A stretch of DNA of 41,757 nt, taken from contig CALVHG010000019.1 of NCBI GenBank assembly GCA_944327285.1, positions 1-41,757 on the forward strand. The letters are read 5' to 3'. The notes below the pieces were generated by a model. That model worked only from the letters and a program-made list of their open reading frames with translations, had not been told where the DNA came from and did not search any database. Shown piece after piece: positions 1 to 7,132 of this stretch. Position 1 is the first letter of the stretch. Every line of letters begins with the position of its first letter. Source of the DNA: an uncultured Desulfovibrio sp. Lineage in GTDB: Bacteria; Desulfobacterota; Desulfovibrionia; Desulfovibrionales; Desulfovibrionaceae. A program made the position numbers and the translations under genes.

Positions 1-195
1 GGGGGAAGGGAAACCCCTCATCTCTGCTGTCGATGCCCGTAGCTTTCTTCGTCGCAACGGGCACGGCCTGCGGCCGCTATTCGGTCGCTGCTCGCGCGAG
101 AGGGCCCAGCCTTTCCAACGGAAAGACGCTCTGGTAAACCTTCCCCCCAAGCCCCCCATCCCTTCCCCAGCGCGCTTTTTCAGGGGGCGCGGGGG
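1..195 (-). repeat. G-rich dispersed repeat B, copy 1 (reverse)
   Basis: Read on the minus strand, this shares its start (AAAAAGCGCGCTGGGGAAGG, ending near 190) and its G-run core with copies at about 2584-2663 and 6984-7102. Its far end (1-19) is the same GGGAAGGG/CCCCTC block that closes the other copies. The middle contains a TTTCCGTTGGAAA hairpin also present in copy 3, plus extra sequence that the others lack. No gene is supported in 1-348. The runs of four or more G could form quadruplexes; that is inference. Confidence 0.6.
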
Positions 196-303
196 TATGC
201 GGCAAGTGGTTATATGGAATCCTTGGGCTTTGTTATCAGAGAGCGTTTCAACCCCCTGTCCTGCCAGATTCAGGCGGAAATATCATCGACCGGATTTTGA
301 CCA

Positions 304-338
304 CAAAAAAAGCCCCGGAGCCTTGCGGCTTCGGGGCT
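304..338 (-). terminator. Rho-independent terminator of tRNA-Met copy 1
   Basis: On the minus strand a GC-rich hairpin (AGCCCCG...CGGGGCT) is followed by a run of seven T. It begins about 10 bases after the tRNA 3' end. Confidence 0.85.
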
Positions 339-348
339 TTTACTTTCC

Positions 349-425
349 TGGTAGCAAGGGAGGGATTTGAACCCCCGACACTGCGGGTATGAACCGCATG
401 CTCTGACCAACTGAGCTACCTTGCC
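349..425 (-). tRNA. tRNA-Met (CAT), copy 1
   Basis: A 77-nt cloverleaf on the minus strand. The acceptor stem is GGCAAGG paired with CCTTGCT (G-U at the first pair), the anticodon stem is TGCGG/CCGCA around the loop TTCATAC, the T-arm is GGGGGTTCAAATCCC-like, and the 3' CCA is encoded. CAT is read as elongator methionine because the initiator hallmarks (unpaired first base, GGG/CCC anticodon stem) are absent. A CAT tRNA-Ile that is lysidine-modified cannot be excluded by eye. It is identical to the copy at 780-856. Confidence 0.93.
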
Positions 426-455
426 ATGTTTCGTTGCTCTCAGCAACGAAAGAGA

Positions 456-484
456 GATATACGCAAGAGATGCGCTCTGGTCAA
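456..484 (-). promoter_or_regulatory. sigma70-type promoter of tRNA-Met copy 1
   Basis: On the minus strand: -35 TTGACC, 17-bp spacer, -10 TATATC, with a start expected about 20 bases before the mature tRNA. A small hairpin (TTCGTTGCT/AGCAACGAA) lies in the 5' leader. Confidence 0.75.
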
Positions 485-529
485 GCAAAAACTTTGACGA
501 ATCTGCTTTTTTGCGGGGGACGCGATAAA

Positions 530-649
530 AAAGGAAAACGCGAGGCGGTGACATAGCGCTGCCAGGCTAAAATTGAGCGGAAAAACAGCGCTTTTTTCCG
601 CAAAACGACAGGCCCTATGGTTTCGCGTTTCAAACTGAAATTACTCCAG
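530..649 (+). repeat. Dispersed multi-hairpin repeat A, copy 1 (degenerate)
   Basis: Shares with the other copies the blocks GAGCGGAAAAAC, TTTTTTCCGCAAAACGACAGG, CCTATGGTTT and CGTTTCAAACTGAAAT. The first stem and the outer ends are worn. It fills the space between the two tRNA-Met units, and no gene is supported in 426-779. Confidence 0.65.
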
Positions 650-737
650 CCGTCTGTCGGGTGAATGAGGGCGAATACGCAGCCCCCCTGCCCCGTTTAT
701 TTGCGGGCCGAATGTTTTTCGGTCGGATTTTCGACAC

Positions 738-769
738 AAAAAACCCCGGAGCCTTGCGGGCTTCGGGGC
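738..769 (-). terminator. Rho-independent terminator of tRNA-Met copy 2
   Basis: Minus-strand hairpin CCCCGAAG...CTCCGGGG followed by TTTTTT. It is homologous to the terminator of copy 1, so the tRNA and terminator were duplicated together. Confidence 0.8.
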
Positions 770-779
770 TATTGTTTTC

Positions 780-856
780 TGGTAGCAAGGGAGGGATTTG
801 AACCCCCGACACTGCGGGTATGAACCGCATGCTCTGACCAACTGAGCTACCTTGCC
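780..856 (-). tRNA. tRNA-Met (CAT), copy 2
   Basis: Base-for-base identical to the tRNA at 349-425 over 77 nt, including the encoded CCA. Flanking similarity extends into the downstream terminator but not into the promoter, which points to a local duplication with independent promoters. Confidence 0.93.
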
Positions 857-883
857 GTGCGTCGCTCATCAGCGATAGGGAGG

Positions 884-912
884 TATATAGCGAACGTCGC
901 GTCGCTTGGCAA
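884..912 (-). promoter_or_regulatory. sigma70-type promoter of tRNA-Met copy 2
   Basis: Minus strand: -35 TTGCCA, 17-bp spacer, -10 TATATA, placed about 28 bases before the mature tRNA 5' end. Confidence 0.8.
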
Positions 913-921
913 GCATTTTTT

Positions 922-1716
922 TTAGTTCACCATAAAAATATAGACCAGCGGCGCGAGAATCAGCCGATAGATGGCGAAGGGAATCAGCGTCATGCGGCTT
1001 ACCAGCGCGATAAAGACCTTGATGGCCAGCAGCGCGGAAAGGAAGGATCCAATCATGCCGATGGCAAAGAAAGGCGCGTCCGCAGCGCTGAGCAGATGCC
1101 AGCTCTTCAGCAGGTCATAGCCCGTGGCGGCAACCATAATGGGCACGGCCGCAATGAAGGAATATTCGGCGGCCAGCGAGCGTTTTGCGCCAAGCAGCAT
1201 ACCGCCCATGATAGTGGAAGCGGAACGGGAAAATCCGGGCCACAGCGCAAGGCACTGGAAGCAGCCGATGCCAAGAGCCAGTTTGGGGGTCATTTCGTCG
1301 AGCGTCACATAACGCGGCGTGTGCGGGCGCTTTTCCACCACGATCATGATGACGGCCCCCACAGCCAGAGCGCACAGCACGGAAAAAGGCGTGAACAGGT
1401 GCTTGATGGTGGAATGCAGCAGCAGACCCAGAACGCAGGCCGGCAGGGAGGTCAGCATGAGCAGGCCGATACCCCGCAGGCCGGAAAAGGCAACGCCGGG
1501 CGTCGGTTTGAGCAGGCCCCAGAAGCGATTCCAGTACAGGACGACCACGGCCATGATGGCCCCCAGCTGGATGACGACCTGAAAGGTGGCCGCCTTATCG
1601 CCGGAAAAGCCGAGCAGATCGCCCGCAAGAATGAGATGCCCGGACGACGATACGGGCAGAAATTCCGTCAGTCCTTCCACAATGCTGAGAATAACGGCGG
1701 TCAACCATGAATCCAT
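922..1716 (-). CDS. uppP: Undecaprenyl-diphosphatase UppP (BacA family)
   Basis: 264 aa, the normal length for the family. This integral inner-membrane enzyme dephosphorylates undecaprenyl diphosphate to recycle the lipid carrier for peptidoglycan and O-antigen synthesis; loss of the carrier pool is what bacitracin exploits. The N-terminal motif EGLTEFLPVSSSGHL (residues 14-28) and the second conserved loop PGFSRSAST are the family's active-site signatures, and the rest is a series of hydrophobic helices. Start ATG at 1716 follows AAGGAACAGAACT. It stands alone on the minus strand, ending about 65 bases before the tRNA-Met promoter. Nothing unusual is seen. Confidence 0.96.
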   Translation of the reverse strand: MDSWLTAVILSIVEGLTEFLPVSSSGHLILAGDLLGFSGDKAATFQVVIQLGAIMAVVVLYWNRFWGLLKPTPGVAFSGLRGIGLLMLTSLPACVLGLLLHSTIKHLFTPFSVLCALAVGAVIMIVVEKRPHTPRYVTLDEMTPKLALGIGCFQCLALWPGFSRSASTIMGGMLLGAKRSLAAEYSFIAAVPIMVAATGYDLLKSWHLLSAADAPFFAIGMIGSFLSALLAIKVFIALVSRMTLIPFAIYRLILAPLVYIFMVN

Positions 1717-1798
1717 AGTTCTGTTCCTTGGGAGTCCTTTGCGTCTGCGGCGGCGATTGCCAAAAAAAAGCGCTTCGCCTACCCTTGAATAACATCAT

Positions 1799-1932
1799 AA
1801 AGCGTTTTGCCGTTGGAAAAGGCAAAATGCGAACGGCGGCACAGCGCCGCCCGGCCTGAAGTGAATTTTTCCGCGAAACGACAGGCCGTATGATTTGAAA
1901 CGCGAAGCATTTCAAGCTGAAAATGTTCCAAA
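1799..1932 (+). repeat. Dispersed repeat A, copy 2
   Basis: Contains GCGGCACAGCGCCGCC, the TTTTTCCGCGAAACGACAGG block, GCCGTATG and the final GCGAAGCATTTCAAGCTGAAAATG. It lacks one arm of the third hairpin. It ends at the Shine-Dalgarno sequence of the small gene at 1943. Confidence 0.75.
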
Positions 1933-1942
1933 GGAGAAGCTC

Positions 1943-2128
1943 ATGTCTGAAAGTCTGGTATCCAGAAACGAACTTGTCCGACGCGCGGCCGCTTATATTG
2001 CGGAAGAGCGGACCGCACACCCTGAAAAATCCCTCTCCGCCCTGCTCGATGAGGCGGGCATGCGTTTCAACCTGACGCCGCTGGACGCGGCCGCGCTGGA
2101 GCGTATTTTTCAGGAAGAACGAAGCTGA
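1943..2128 (+). CDS. Small hypothetical protein (61 aa)
   Basis: Not recognised as a named family. The start ATG at 1943 is chosen because AAGGAG lies 6 bases upstream; an in-frame ATG 48 bases earlier lies inside the repeat and has no ribosome site. The product (MSESLVSRNELVRRAAAY...) is predicted to be wholly helical, mildly acidic, with no Cys, no membrane segment and no signal peptide. It has repeat A copies on both sides (1799-1932 and 2165-2305) and no gene partner on its strand. A small regulatory or adaptor protein is possible, but no function is claimed. Confidence 0.65.
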   Translation: MSESLVSRNELVRRAAAYIAEERTAHPEKSLSALLDEAGMRFNLTPLDAAALERIFQEERS

Positions 2129-2164
2129 TTGCCGTCGGCGGAGTACGCCGGGGCTGTCGGGAAT

Positions 2165-2305
2165 AGAGCGTTGCACCTTTGAAAAGGGTTAACGCGAGGC
2201 GGACAGCGCCGCCCGGCCAAAGTGAGCGGAAAAACGCGCTTTTTCCGCGAAACGACAGGCCGTATGGTTTGAAACGCGCAGCGTTTCAAACTGAAATTGC
2301 TCTAG
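2165..2305 (+). repeat. Dispersed repeat A, copy 3
   Basis: Near-complete copy. It starts TAGAGCG and ends TTGCTCTAG, so the ends are inverted (TAGAGC/GCTCTA). Internal stems GGCGG/CCGCC, GCGGAAAAA/TTTTTCCGC and GTTTGAAACGCG/GCGTTTCAAAC are visible. Confidence 0.85.
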
Positions 2306-2583
2306 GATACGAAAAACACGGGGAAGAAGAGGAAAGCGGCTTTTTACAGACAAAAGGTCTTTCCCCTTCTTCCCCGTCGGCATTCAGAGTTCAGCGCGGG
2401 AGAAGGGAAACGCGCCGGGGCCTGTCTCACAATTTCCCATGCAGTTTTCCAGGCAAAGCGGAAACAGCGGTGTTCCGGAAGGATATTCTTCGGCAGCCCT
2501 TCCTGTCTTTTTTATGCTGCCGGGGGACGGTTGTCGGAGAAACAGCCTTCGTGCTTCCGATCCTTTCCATCCTCCCGATAAAA
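2306..2583. other. Intergenic region with a long perfect-looking stem
   Basis: No gene is supported between the repeats. The notable element is an inverted repeat: ACGGGGAAGAAGAGGAAAG (2318-2336) against CTTTCCCCTTCTTCCCCGT (2359-2377), a ~19-bp stem with one mismatch and a ~22-base loop. No T-run follows it on either strand, so it is not a classic terminator. The remainder holds nothing I can name. Confidence 0.5.
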
Positions 2584-2663
2584 GCGCGCTGGGGAAAGGA
2601 TGGGGGCTTGGGGGGGAAGGGAAACCCCTCTGCTAGCGTGAGAGGTGTTTCCCTTCCCCCCAA
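2584..2663 (+). repeat. G-rich dispersed repeat B, copy 2 (short form)
   Basis: Begins AAAGCGCGCTGGGGAAAGG and runs into GGGGGGGAAGGGAAACCCCTC, then back through AGAGGTGTTTCCCTTCCCCC. The two halves form a hairpin of about 20 bp. It lies just past the 3' end of metG. Confidence 0.7.
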
Positions 2664-2677
2664 AAAAAGCGAACTCG

Positions 2678-4624
2678 CTAGGCAATATTGCTGCCGTCGG
2701 GCATGACGTCCGCGGGTTGCAGCAGGCAGAGCTTGCCGTCTTTTTCGGCGGTCAGCACCATGCCGCAGGAAACCAGCCCCCGGATTTTGCGGGGAGCAAG
2801 GTTCAGCACGGCGCAAACCTGCTTTCCGATGAGGTCCTGCGGCTTGTAGTATTCGGCAAGGCCGGAAAGTATCTGACGCAGCTGCCCTTCGCCAAAGTCG
2901 ATTTCAAGACGCAGGATGCGATCCGCGTCAGGGTGCTTTTCGGCATTGCGGACGGTTCCCACCCGCAGATCGACGGCCTTGAAGTGATCGAAGCTGATTT
3001 CCCCGGCGGGTGCGGGCGCTTCGGCCGGAGCTTTCTTTTCCTTCTTGGCCTTCTTTTCCTTGGCGGGCGCAGCCTCGGCAGGCGCGGGCATATCACGGCG
3101 CGGGAAAAGGTTAGACGAAGCGGCCAGGGCGGTTCCCGGAGCCAGAAGAGTAAAGTCGTCTATTTCCGCCTCCAGAGAGGGAACCGGGGAGCCGTTGTCG
3201 GCGACATCCTGCCCAAGCTGGCGCAGCAGGGTTATGGAGGCCTGAGGCATGACCGGCCAGACGCAGACGGCAACTTTGCGCATGGCCGTCAGCAGCACCT
3301 GCATGACGGTGCCGAGGCGGAGCATATCGCCCTGCTTGTGCAGAGCCCAGGGCGCCTGCGCGTCAACATATTTGTTAAGAGCGCGCACCAGCTCCCAGAG
3401 GGATTCCAGCGCCTGCGAGAACTGGACGTTGCCGAAAAGCTGACGGAAATTGCGCAGCGCGTTGGCGGCAAGCTCCGCAATGGCCTTGTCGTCTTCGGTG
3501 AGCGGCCCGGCTTCGGGAACCTTGCTGTCGCAGTATTTGGCGCACATGGAAAGAACGCGGCTGAACAGGTTGCCGAGATCGTTGGCCAGATCAGCATTGG
3601 TGCGGCTAATGAAGCCCTCTTCGCTGAAGCTGGCGTCGGACCCGAAGTGCATTTCCCGCAGAAGGAAATAGCGGAAGGCGTCCTGCCCGAAGCGCTGGCA
3701 CATATCCACGGGATCGACGACGTTCCCCAGAGATTTTGACATCTTGGTATCGCGCACAAGCCAGTAGCCGTGCACGTTCAGCCGTTTGTAGAGGGGCATG
3801 CCGGCAGCCTTGAGCATGGTCGGCCAGAAGATGCCGTGGGGCTTGAGAATGTCCTTGGCGACAAGGTGTTCGCCCGGCCAGTAGCGGGCGTAATCGCCTT
3901 CGGGCCAGCCAAGGGCGCTGATATAGTTGAGCAGCGCGTCAAACCAGACATAACAGACATAGTCCTTGTCAAACGGCAATTCGATGCCCCAGGACAGGCG
4001 CGACTTGGGGCGGGAGATGCAGAGGTCTTCCAGACCACCGGAATCAATCATGCCGAGCAGCTCGTTCCGGTAGCGCTCCGGCCGGATGAAGTCGGGATTC
4101 TTCTCGATATGTTCGCGCAGCCAGGGAAGATACTTCGACATTTTGAAGAAGTAGTTCTTCTCGCTGATAAATTCCGGCTTGGTAAGATGCTGCGGGCACA
4201 GACCGTTTTCCAGTTCCTTTTCCGTATAGAAGCGTTCGCAGCCGTAGCAGTAATGGCCGCCGAACTCCCCGAAATAGATGTCGCCGGCATCATAGACCTT
4301 CTGCAGGAAGCGCTGCACGGCCTTGATATGCTGCTCGTCGGTAGTTCTCACAAAACGATCGTTGGCAATGCCCAGCTGGGGCCAGAGGCTCTGAAAGCGG
4401 GCGCTGATGCCGTCCACAAACTCTTTGGGCGTTTTGCCTTCCTTTTCGGCGGCCTGCACGATCTTGTCGCCATGTTCGTCGGTGCCGGTAAGAAAGAGCG
4501 TGTCTTCCCCCGAAAGTTTATGGTAACGGGCCAGGGCGTCCGCAACCACGGTCGTATAGGCGTGTCCGAGGTGCGGCTTGGCATTGACGTAATAAATCGG
4601 CGTTGTGACGAAATAGGAGTTCAT
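2678..4624 (-). CDS. metG: Methionyl-tRNA synthetase (with C-terminal tRNA-binding domain)
   Basis: 648 aa. Charges tRNA-Met with methionine in the cytoplasm (class I synthetase). Visible: class I motif HLGH (18-21), single zinc knuckle C126-C129...C143-H146 (Thermus-type CPxH rather than a two-knuckle insert), KMSKS (294-298), helical anticodon-binding domain, a Lys/Ala/Pro-rich linker (about 515-545) and a C-terminal OB-fold EMAP/Trbp111-type domain starting near FKAVDLRVGTV, which normally dimerises the enzyme and holds tRNA. Start ATG 4624 follows AAGGAACCCTG; a 75-codon upstream extension in frame runs through repeat A copy 4 and is rejected. It sits downstream of ricT on the same strand with the repeat between them. 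Confidence 0.97.
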   Translation of the reverse strand: MNSYFVTTPIYYVNAKPHLGHAYTTVVADALARYHKLSGEDTLFLTGTDEHGDKIVQAAEKEGKTPKEFVDGISARFQSLWPQLGIANDRFVRTTDEQHIKAVQRFLQKVYDAGDIYFGEFGGHYCYGCERFYTEKELENGLCPQHLTKPEFISEKNYFFKMSKYLPWLREHIEKNPDFIRPERYRNELLGMIDSGGLEDLCISRPKSRLSWGIELPFDKDYVCYVWFDALLNYISALGWPEGDYARYWPGEHLVAKDILKPHGIFWPTMLKAAGMPLYKRLNVHGYWLVRDTKMSKSLGNVVDPVDMCQRFGQDAFRYFLLREMHFGSDASFSEEGFISRTNADLANDLGNLFSRVLSMCAKYCDSKVPEAGPLTEDDKAIAELAANALRNFRQLFGNVQFSQALESLWELVRALNKYVDAQAPWALHKQGDMLRLGTVMQVLLTAMRKVAVCVWPVMPQASITLLRQLGQDVADNGSPVPSLEAEIDDFTLLAPGTALAASSNLFPRRDMPAPAEAAPAKEKKAKKEKKAPAEAPAPAGEISFDHFKAVDLRVGTVRNAEKHPDADRILRLEIDFGEGQLRQILSGLAEYYKPQDLIGKQVCAVLNLAPRKIRGLVSCGMVLTAEKDGKLCLLQPADVMPDGSNIA

Positions 4625-4718
4625 CAGGGTTCCTTTTTGTCTGAAAAACACGCTTCTCCAGGAGGCGCGGGTTGATTCGGGGAGGGGCCGGATCTGGAAA
4701 AGCCGCCCTGCCCTTCTT

Positions 4719-4863
4719 AAAGCGTTTTTAGTTTGAAACGCGTTGCGTTTCAAACCATACGGTCTGTCGTTTCGCGGAAAAAACGCATTTTTCCGCTCAC
4801 TTTTGGCCGGGCGGCTCTGTGCTGCCGTCTCGCGATCCGCCTTTTTCAATGACGCATCGCTCT
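4719..4863 (-). repeat. Dispersed repeat A, copy 4 (reverse)
   Basis: Reverse orientation: the outer end CTAGAGCGATGCGTC coincides with the stop codon of ricT (4862-4864), and the block CGTTTCAAACCATACGGTCTGTCG matches the other copies. It separates ricT from metG. Confidence 0.85.
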
Positions 4864-5944
4864 AGTCCGTCGTTTCGGGCGATACGGCGGGGGGCGCTGT
4901 CGGAGCTTCGCTCCGGTTTTCCCCTTCCTGACGCGGCTTGCGCTTGCGTTTACGCTTGCCGCGGCCTTGCCCCTCTTCCGACGGCGGTGGCGGAGCCGTT
5001 TCCTTTTCTACTTCGGCGGGCAGCATGTCGGCAAACAGGGCCGGATCATCGACGCTGTCCGGCGTTACGGAGACAACCAGCAGTCCGTCGCCTGTCTGGG
5101 GCTTGGGAGCGGCCTTGGCCGTTGTCTGCTTCGGCCCTTCGGGTCGGTAGGACTCCAGCGCCTGCCATTCGTCGAGCGTGAGCTCCATTTCTTCGTTGTT
5201 TTCCGTGATGACGGAAATGCTGTTGCGGAACATGTTGGCGCGAAGCACCTTCATGCTGCCTTTCTTGGTCTGATATTTCTTGCCCAGACGCGGGCAGGAG
5301 CGGTGAAACTGATCGTAGTTTTCCTGCTCGTAGGAAAGGCAGCAGAGCAACCGGCCGCAAATGCCGGAAATTTTGGCGGGATTAAGAAAGAGATTCTGCT
5401 CCTTGGCCATGCGGATGGTGACGGGAGCGAATTTACGCAGATAGCGGCGGCAGCAGCAGACCATGCCGCAATTGCCCACGGCGCCGATCATCTGCGTTTC
5501 GTGGCGCACGCCAATCTGGCGCAATTCGATGCGGGCCCGGTACTGATGCACAAGGTCTTTGACGAGCTCGCGGAAATCGATGCGGGCCGGGGCCGTGAAA
5601 TAGAAGATGAATTTGCTGCGGTCAAAAAAGACCTCGACATCCACCAGCTTCATGTCCAGATGGCGGTTGCGGATGCAGCGTCGGCAGAATTCGGCGGCTT
5701 CGAGCGAGATTTCCTTGTTGGCCTGGAGCTGGGCCTTGTCTTCGTCCGTTGTGCCGCGAATGATGGCGGGCAGCTCGTCTTCCGCGATGCCGGGAGGCGG
5801 CGCGGGACAGACGCAGACGATTTCGCCCAGGGCTTCCCCCTGTTCGAGGGGGGCAAAGACCATATCGCCGCGTTGCAGATGTTCGGGGCCGAGATAGTAG
5901 CTTGTCTGGTCGAGGGAATGAAAGCGAAGACCGTATATGGGCAT
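4862..5944 (-). CDS. ricT: RicT/YaaT-like PSP1-domain protein
   Basis: 360 aa. PSP1 C-terminal domain family; in Bacillus the homologue YaaT/RicT works with RicA and RicF, a complex binding Fe-S clusters and affecting RNA maturation. The family signature is clear: MPIYGLRF start, a GD(x)V-type barrel, and Cys-rich motifs CGMVCCCRRYL and CGRLLCCLSYE. The last ~70 residues are a low-complexity tail, acidic/Pro-rich then very basic (GKRKRKRKPRQ), suggesting RNA contact (inference). Start ATG 5944 is chosen on family length; a GTG 111 bases upstream is possible, and neither has a strong ribosome site. Its stop codon lies within repeat A copy 4. Neighbouring metG is a frequent partner of this family. 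Confidence 0.88.
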   Translation of the reverse strand: MPIYGLRFHSLDQTSYYLGPEHLQRGDMVFAPLEQGEALGEIVCVCPAPPPGIAEDELPAIIRGTTDEDKAQLQANKEISLEAAEFCRRCIRNRHLDMKLVDVEVFFDRSKFIFYFTAPARIDFRELVKDLVHQYRARIELRQIGVRHETQMIGAVGNCGMVCCCRRYLRKFAPVTIRMAKEQNLFLNPAKISGICGRLLCCLSYEQENYDQFHRSCPRLGKKYQTKKGSMKVLRANMFRNSISVITENNEEMELTLDEWQALESYRPEGPKQTTAKAAPKPQTGDGLLVVSVTPDSVDDPALFADMLPAEVEKETAPPPPSEEGQGRGKRKRKRKPRQEGENRSEAPTAPPAVSPETTD

Positions 5945-6200
5945 GGTATATGCGAGCGCCGCCGGGGCGGCAGGAAAGACGTTGTCGGCATCGGAAAGCG
6001 TTCGGGAAGGTGCGGACCACAGTCCGCAGGGCCGGACATTTTTTATTCCGCGCACAGGGAACTTCTATCTTTGGATATATCGTCGCTGCTGTCAATGTCA
6101 GAGCCTTTCCCGGCTTGCCTTCCTTGTCGCTCTGCCCTACCCTGATAACGGTCATGGATGGCCGCCGTTTCCCTTTTCCACCAAGACAAAAGGATGAATC

Positions 6201-6746
6201 ATGATTTCCAGAGACGAGGCGTTGGCATTGCTGGCGGAGCACGGCGTTCAGGGCAGCCTGTTGCAGCACTCCCTGGCTTCGGAAGCCGTCATGAAGGCGC
6301 TGGCTGAACATTTTGGCGAGGATGCGGAGCTTTGGGGGCTGACCGGCCTGCTGCACGACGTGGACTATCCCGCGACGGAGCAGACGCCCGAAAAGCATGG
6401 CAAGGAAGGCGCCGCGCTTCTGGCTGGCAAGCTGCCCGACGAAGCCTGCGCCGCTATTGAAGCCCATAACGGCGAATATACGGGACGGCAGCCGCAGTCC
6501 CGTTTTGATTATGCCCTGCGCTGTGGCGAAACCGTCACCGGCATCATTGCGGCGGCCGCCCTGCTGCGCCCCACGGGCTATGACGGCATGGAGCCCAAAA
6601 GCATCAAGAAAAAGATGAAGGACAAGGCCTTTGCCGCCAGCGTCAACCGGGAGACCATCAAGGAATGCGCGCAGGCCGGGCTGGAACTGGATGTCTTTCT
6701 GGGGCTGGCCATCAGGGCCATGTCGGCCCTGCCAGCCGCGCATTAG
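6201..6746 (+). CDS. HD-domain protein (putative phosphohydrolase)
   Basis: 181 aa. HD superfamily metal-dependent phosphohydrolases act on nucleotides or cyclic dinucleotides; the substrate here is unknown. The sequence shows a first His (residue 23, LLQHSLASE), the HD pair in LLHDVDYP (52-53), a following EKHG and an EAHN, spaced as in the compact one-domain HD proteins related to YedJ/YpgQ-type HDIG-like hydrolases. No membrane segment. ATG 6201 is preceded by AAAAGGATGAATC. It is divergent from ricT, with 256 bases between. The stop codon TAG is formed by the first bases of repeat A copy 5. Confidence 0.85.
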   Translation: MISRDEALALLAEHGVQGSLLQHSLASEAVMKALAEHFGEDAELWGLTGLLHDVDYPATEQTPEKHGKEGAALLAGKLPDEACAAIEAHNGEYTGRQPQSRFDYALRCGETVTGIIAAAALLRPTGYDGMEPKSIKKKMKDKAFAASVNRETIKECAQAGLELDVFLGLAIRAMSALPAAH

Positions 6747-6892
6747 AGCGTTTCAACTTTGAAAAAGGTGAAACGCGGGGCGGCGGCACAGCGCCGCCCG
6801 GCCCAAAGTGAGCGGAAAAACCGCGCTTTTTCCGCGAAACGACAGGCCGTATGGTTTGGAATGCGAAGCATTTCAAACTGAAAATGCTCTAG
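6745..6892 (+). repeat. Dispersed repeat A, copy 5 (best preserved)
   Basis: Best full-length example: ends TAGAGCG...ATGCTCTAGA. Four consecutive hairpins are seen: GCGTTTCA/TGAAACGC; GGCGGCG/CGCCGCC; GCGGAAAAAC/GCTTTTTCCGC; and TTTGGAATGCG/GCATTTCAAA. The left end supplies the stop codon of the HD gene. Confidence 0.9.
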
Positions 6893-6983
6893 AAATAGTA
6901 GTATAATTTTTACAAGTTTCTCAGATAAATAGAGCATGCTGGCTACGCATGCCCATAAAGAATACTGGCCGCATACTCCCCAC

Positions 6984-7102
6984 GGCTCTGAAAAAGCGCG
7001 CTGGGGAAGGGATGGGGGGCCTGGGGGGGAAGGATTACCAGAACGCCTTTCCGTTGGAAAGGCTGGGCCCTCTCGCGCGCAGAGGGGGGTCCCTTCCCCC
7101 CG
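6984..7102 (+). repeat. G-rich dispersed repeat B, copy 3
   Basis: Starts GAAAAAGCGCGCTGGGGAAG, carries GGGATGGGGGGC and GGGGGGAAGG, the TTTCCGTTGGAAA hairpin, GGCTGGGCCCTCTCGCGCG, and ends in TCCCTTCCCCCC. It lies directly upstream of the phosphofructokinase start, so it is likely within its leader or promoter region. Confidence 0.7.
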
Positions 7103-7132
7103 GAAGAACCATTGAAAACGGGGGAACAGTCA

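Noticed and set aside
270-554. Minus-strand frame over tRNA-Met copy 1 giving a STGLEPV-like peptide
   Set aside because: This is translated tRNA sequence, not a gene.
2645-6145. Long plus-strand open frames opposite metG and ricT
   Set aside because: Antisense shadows of MetG and RicT; they run through the repeats and lack start signals.
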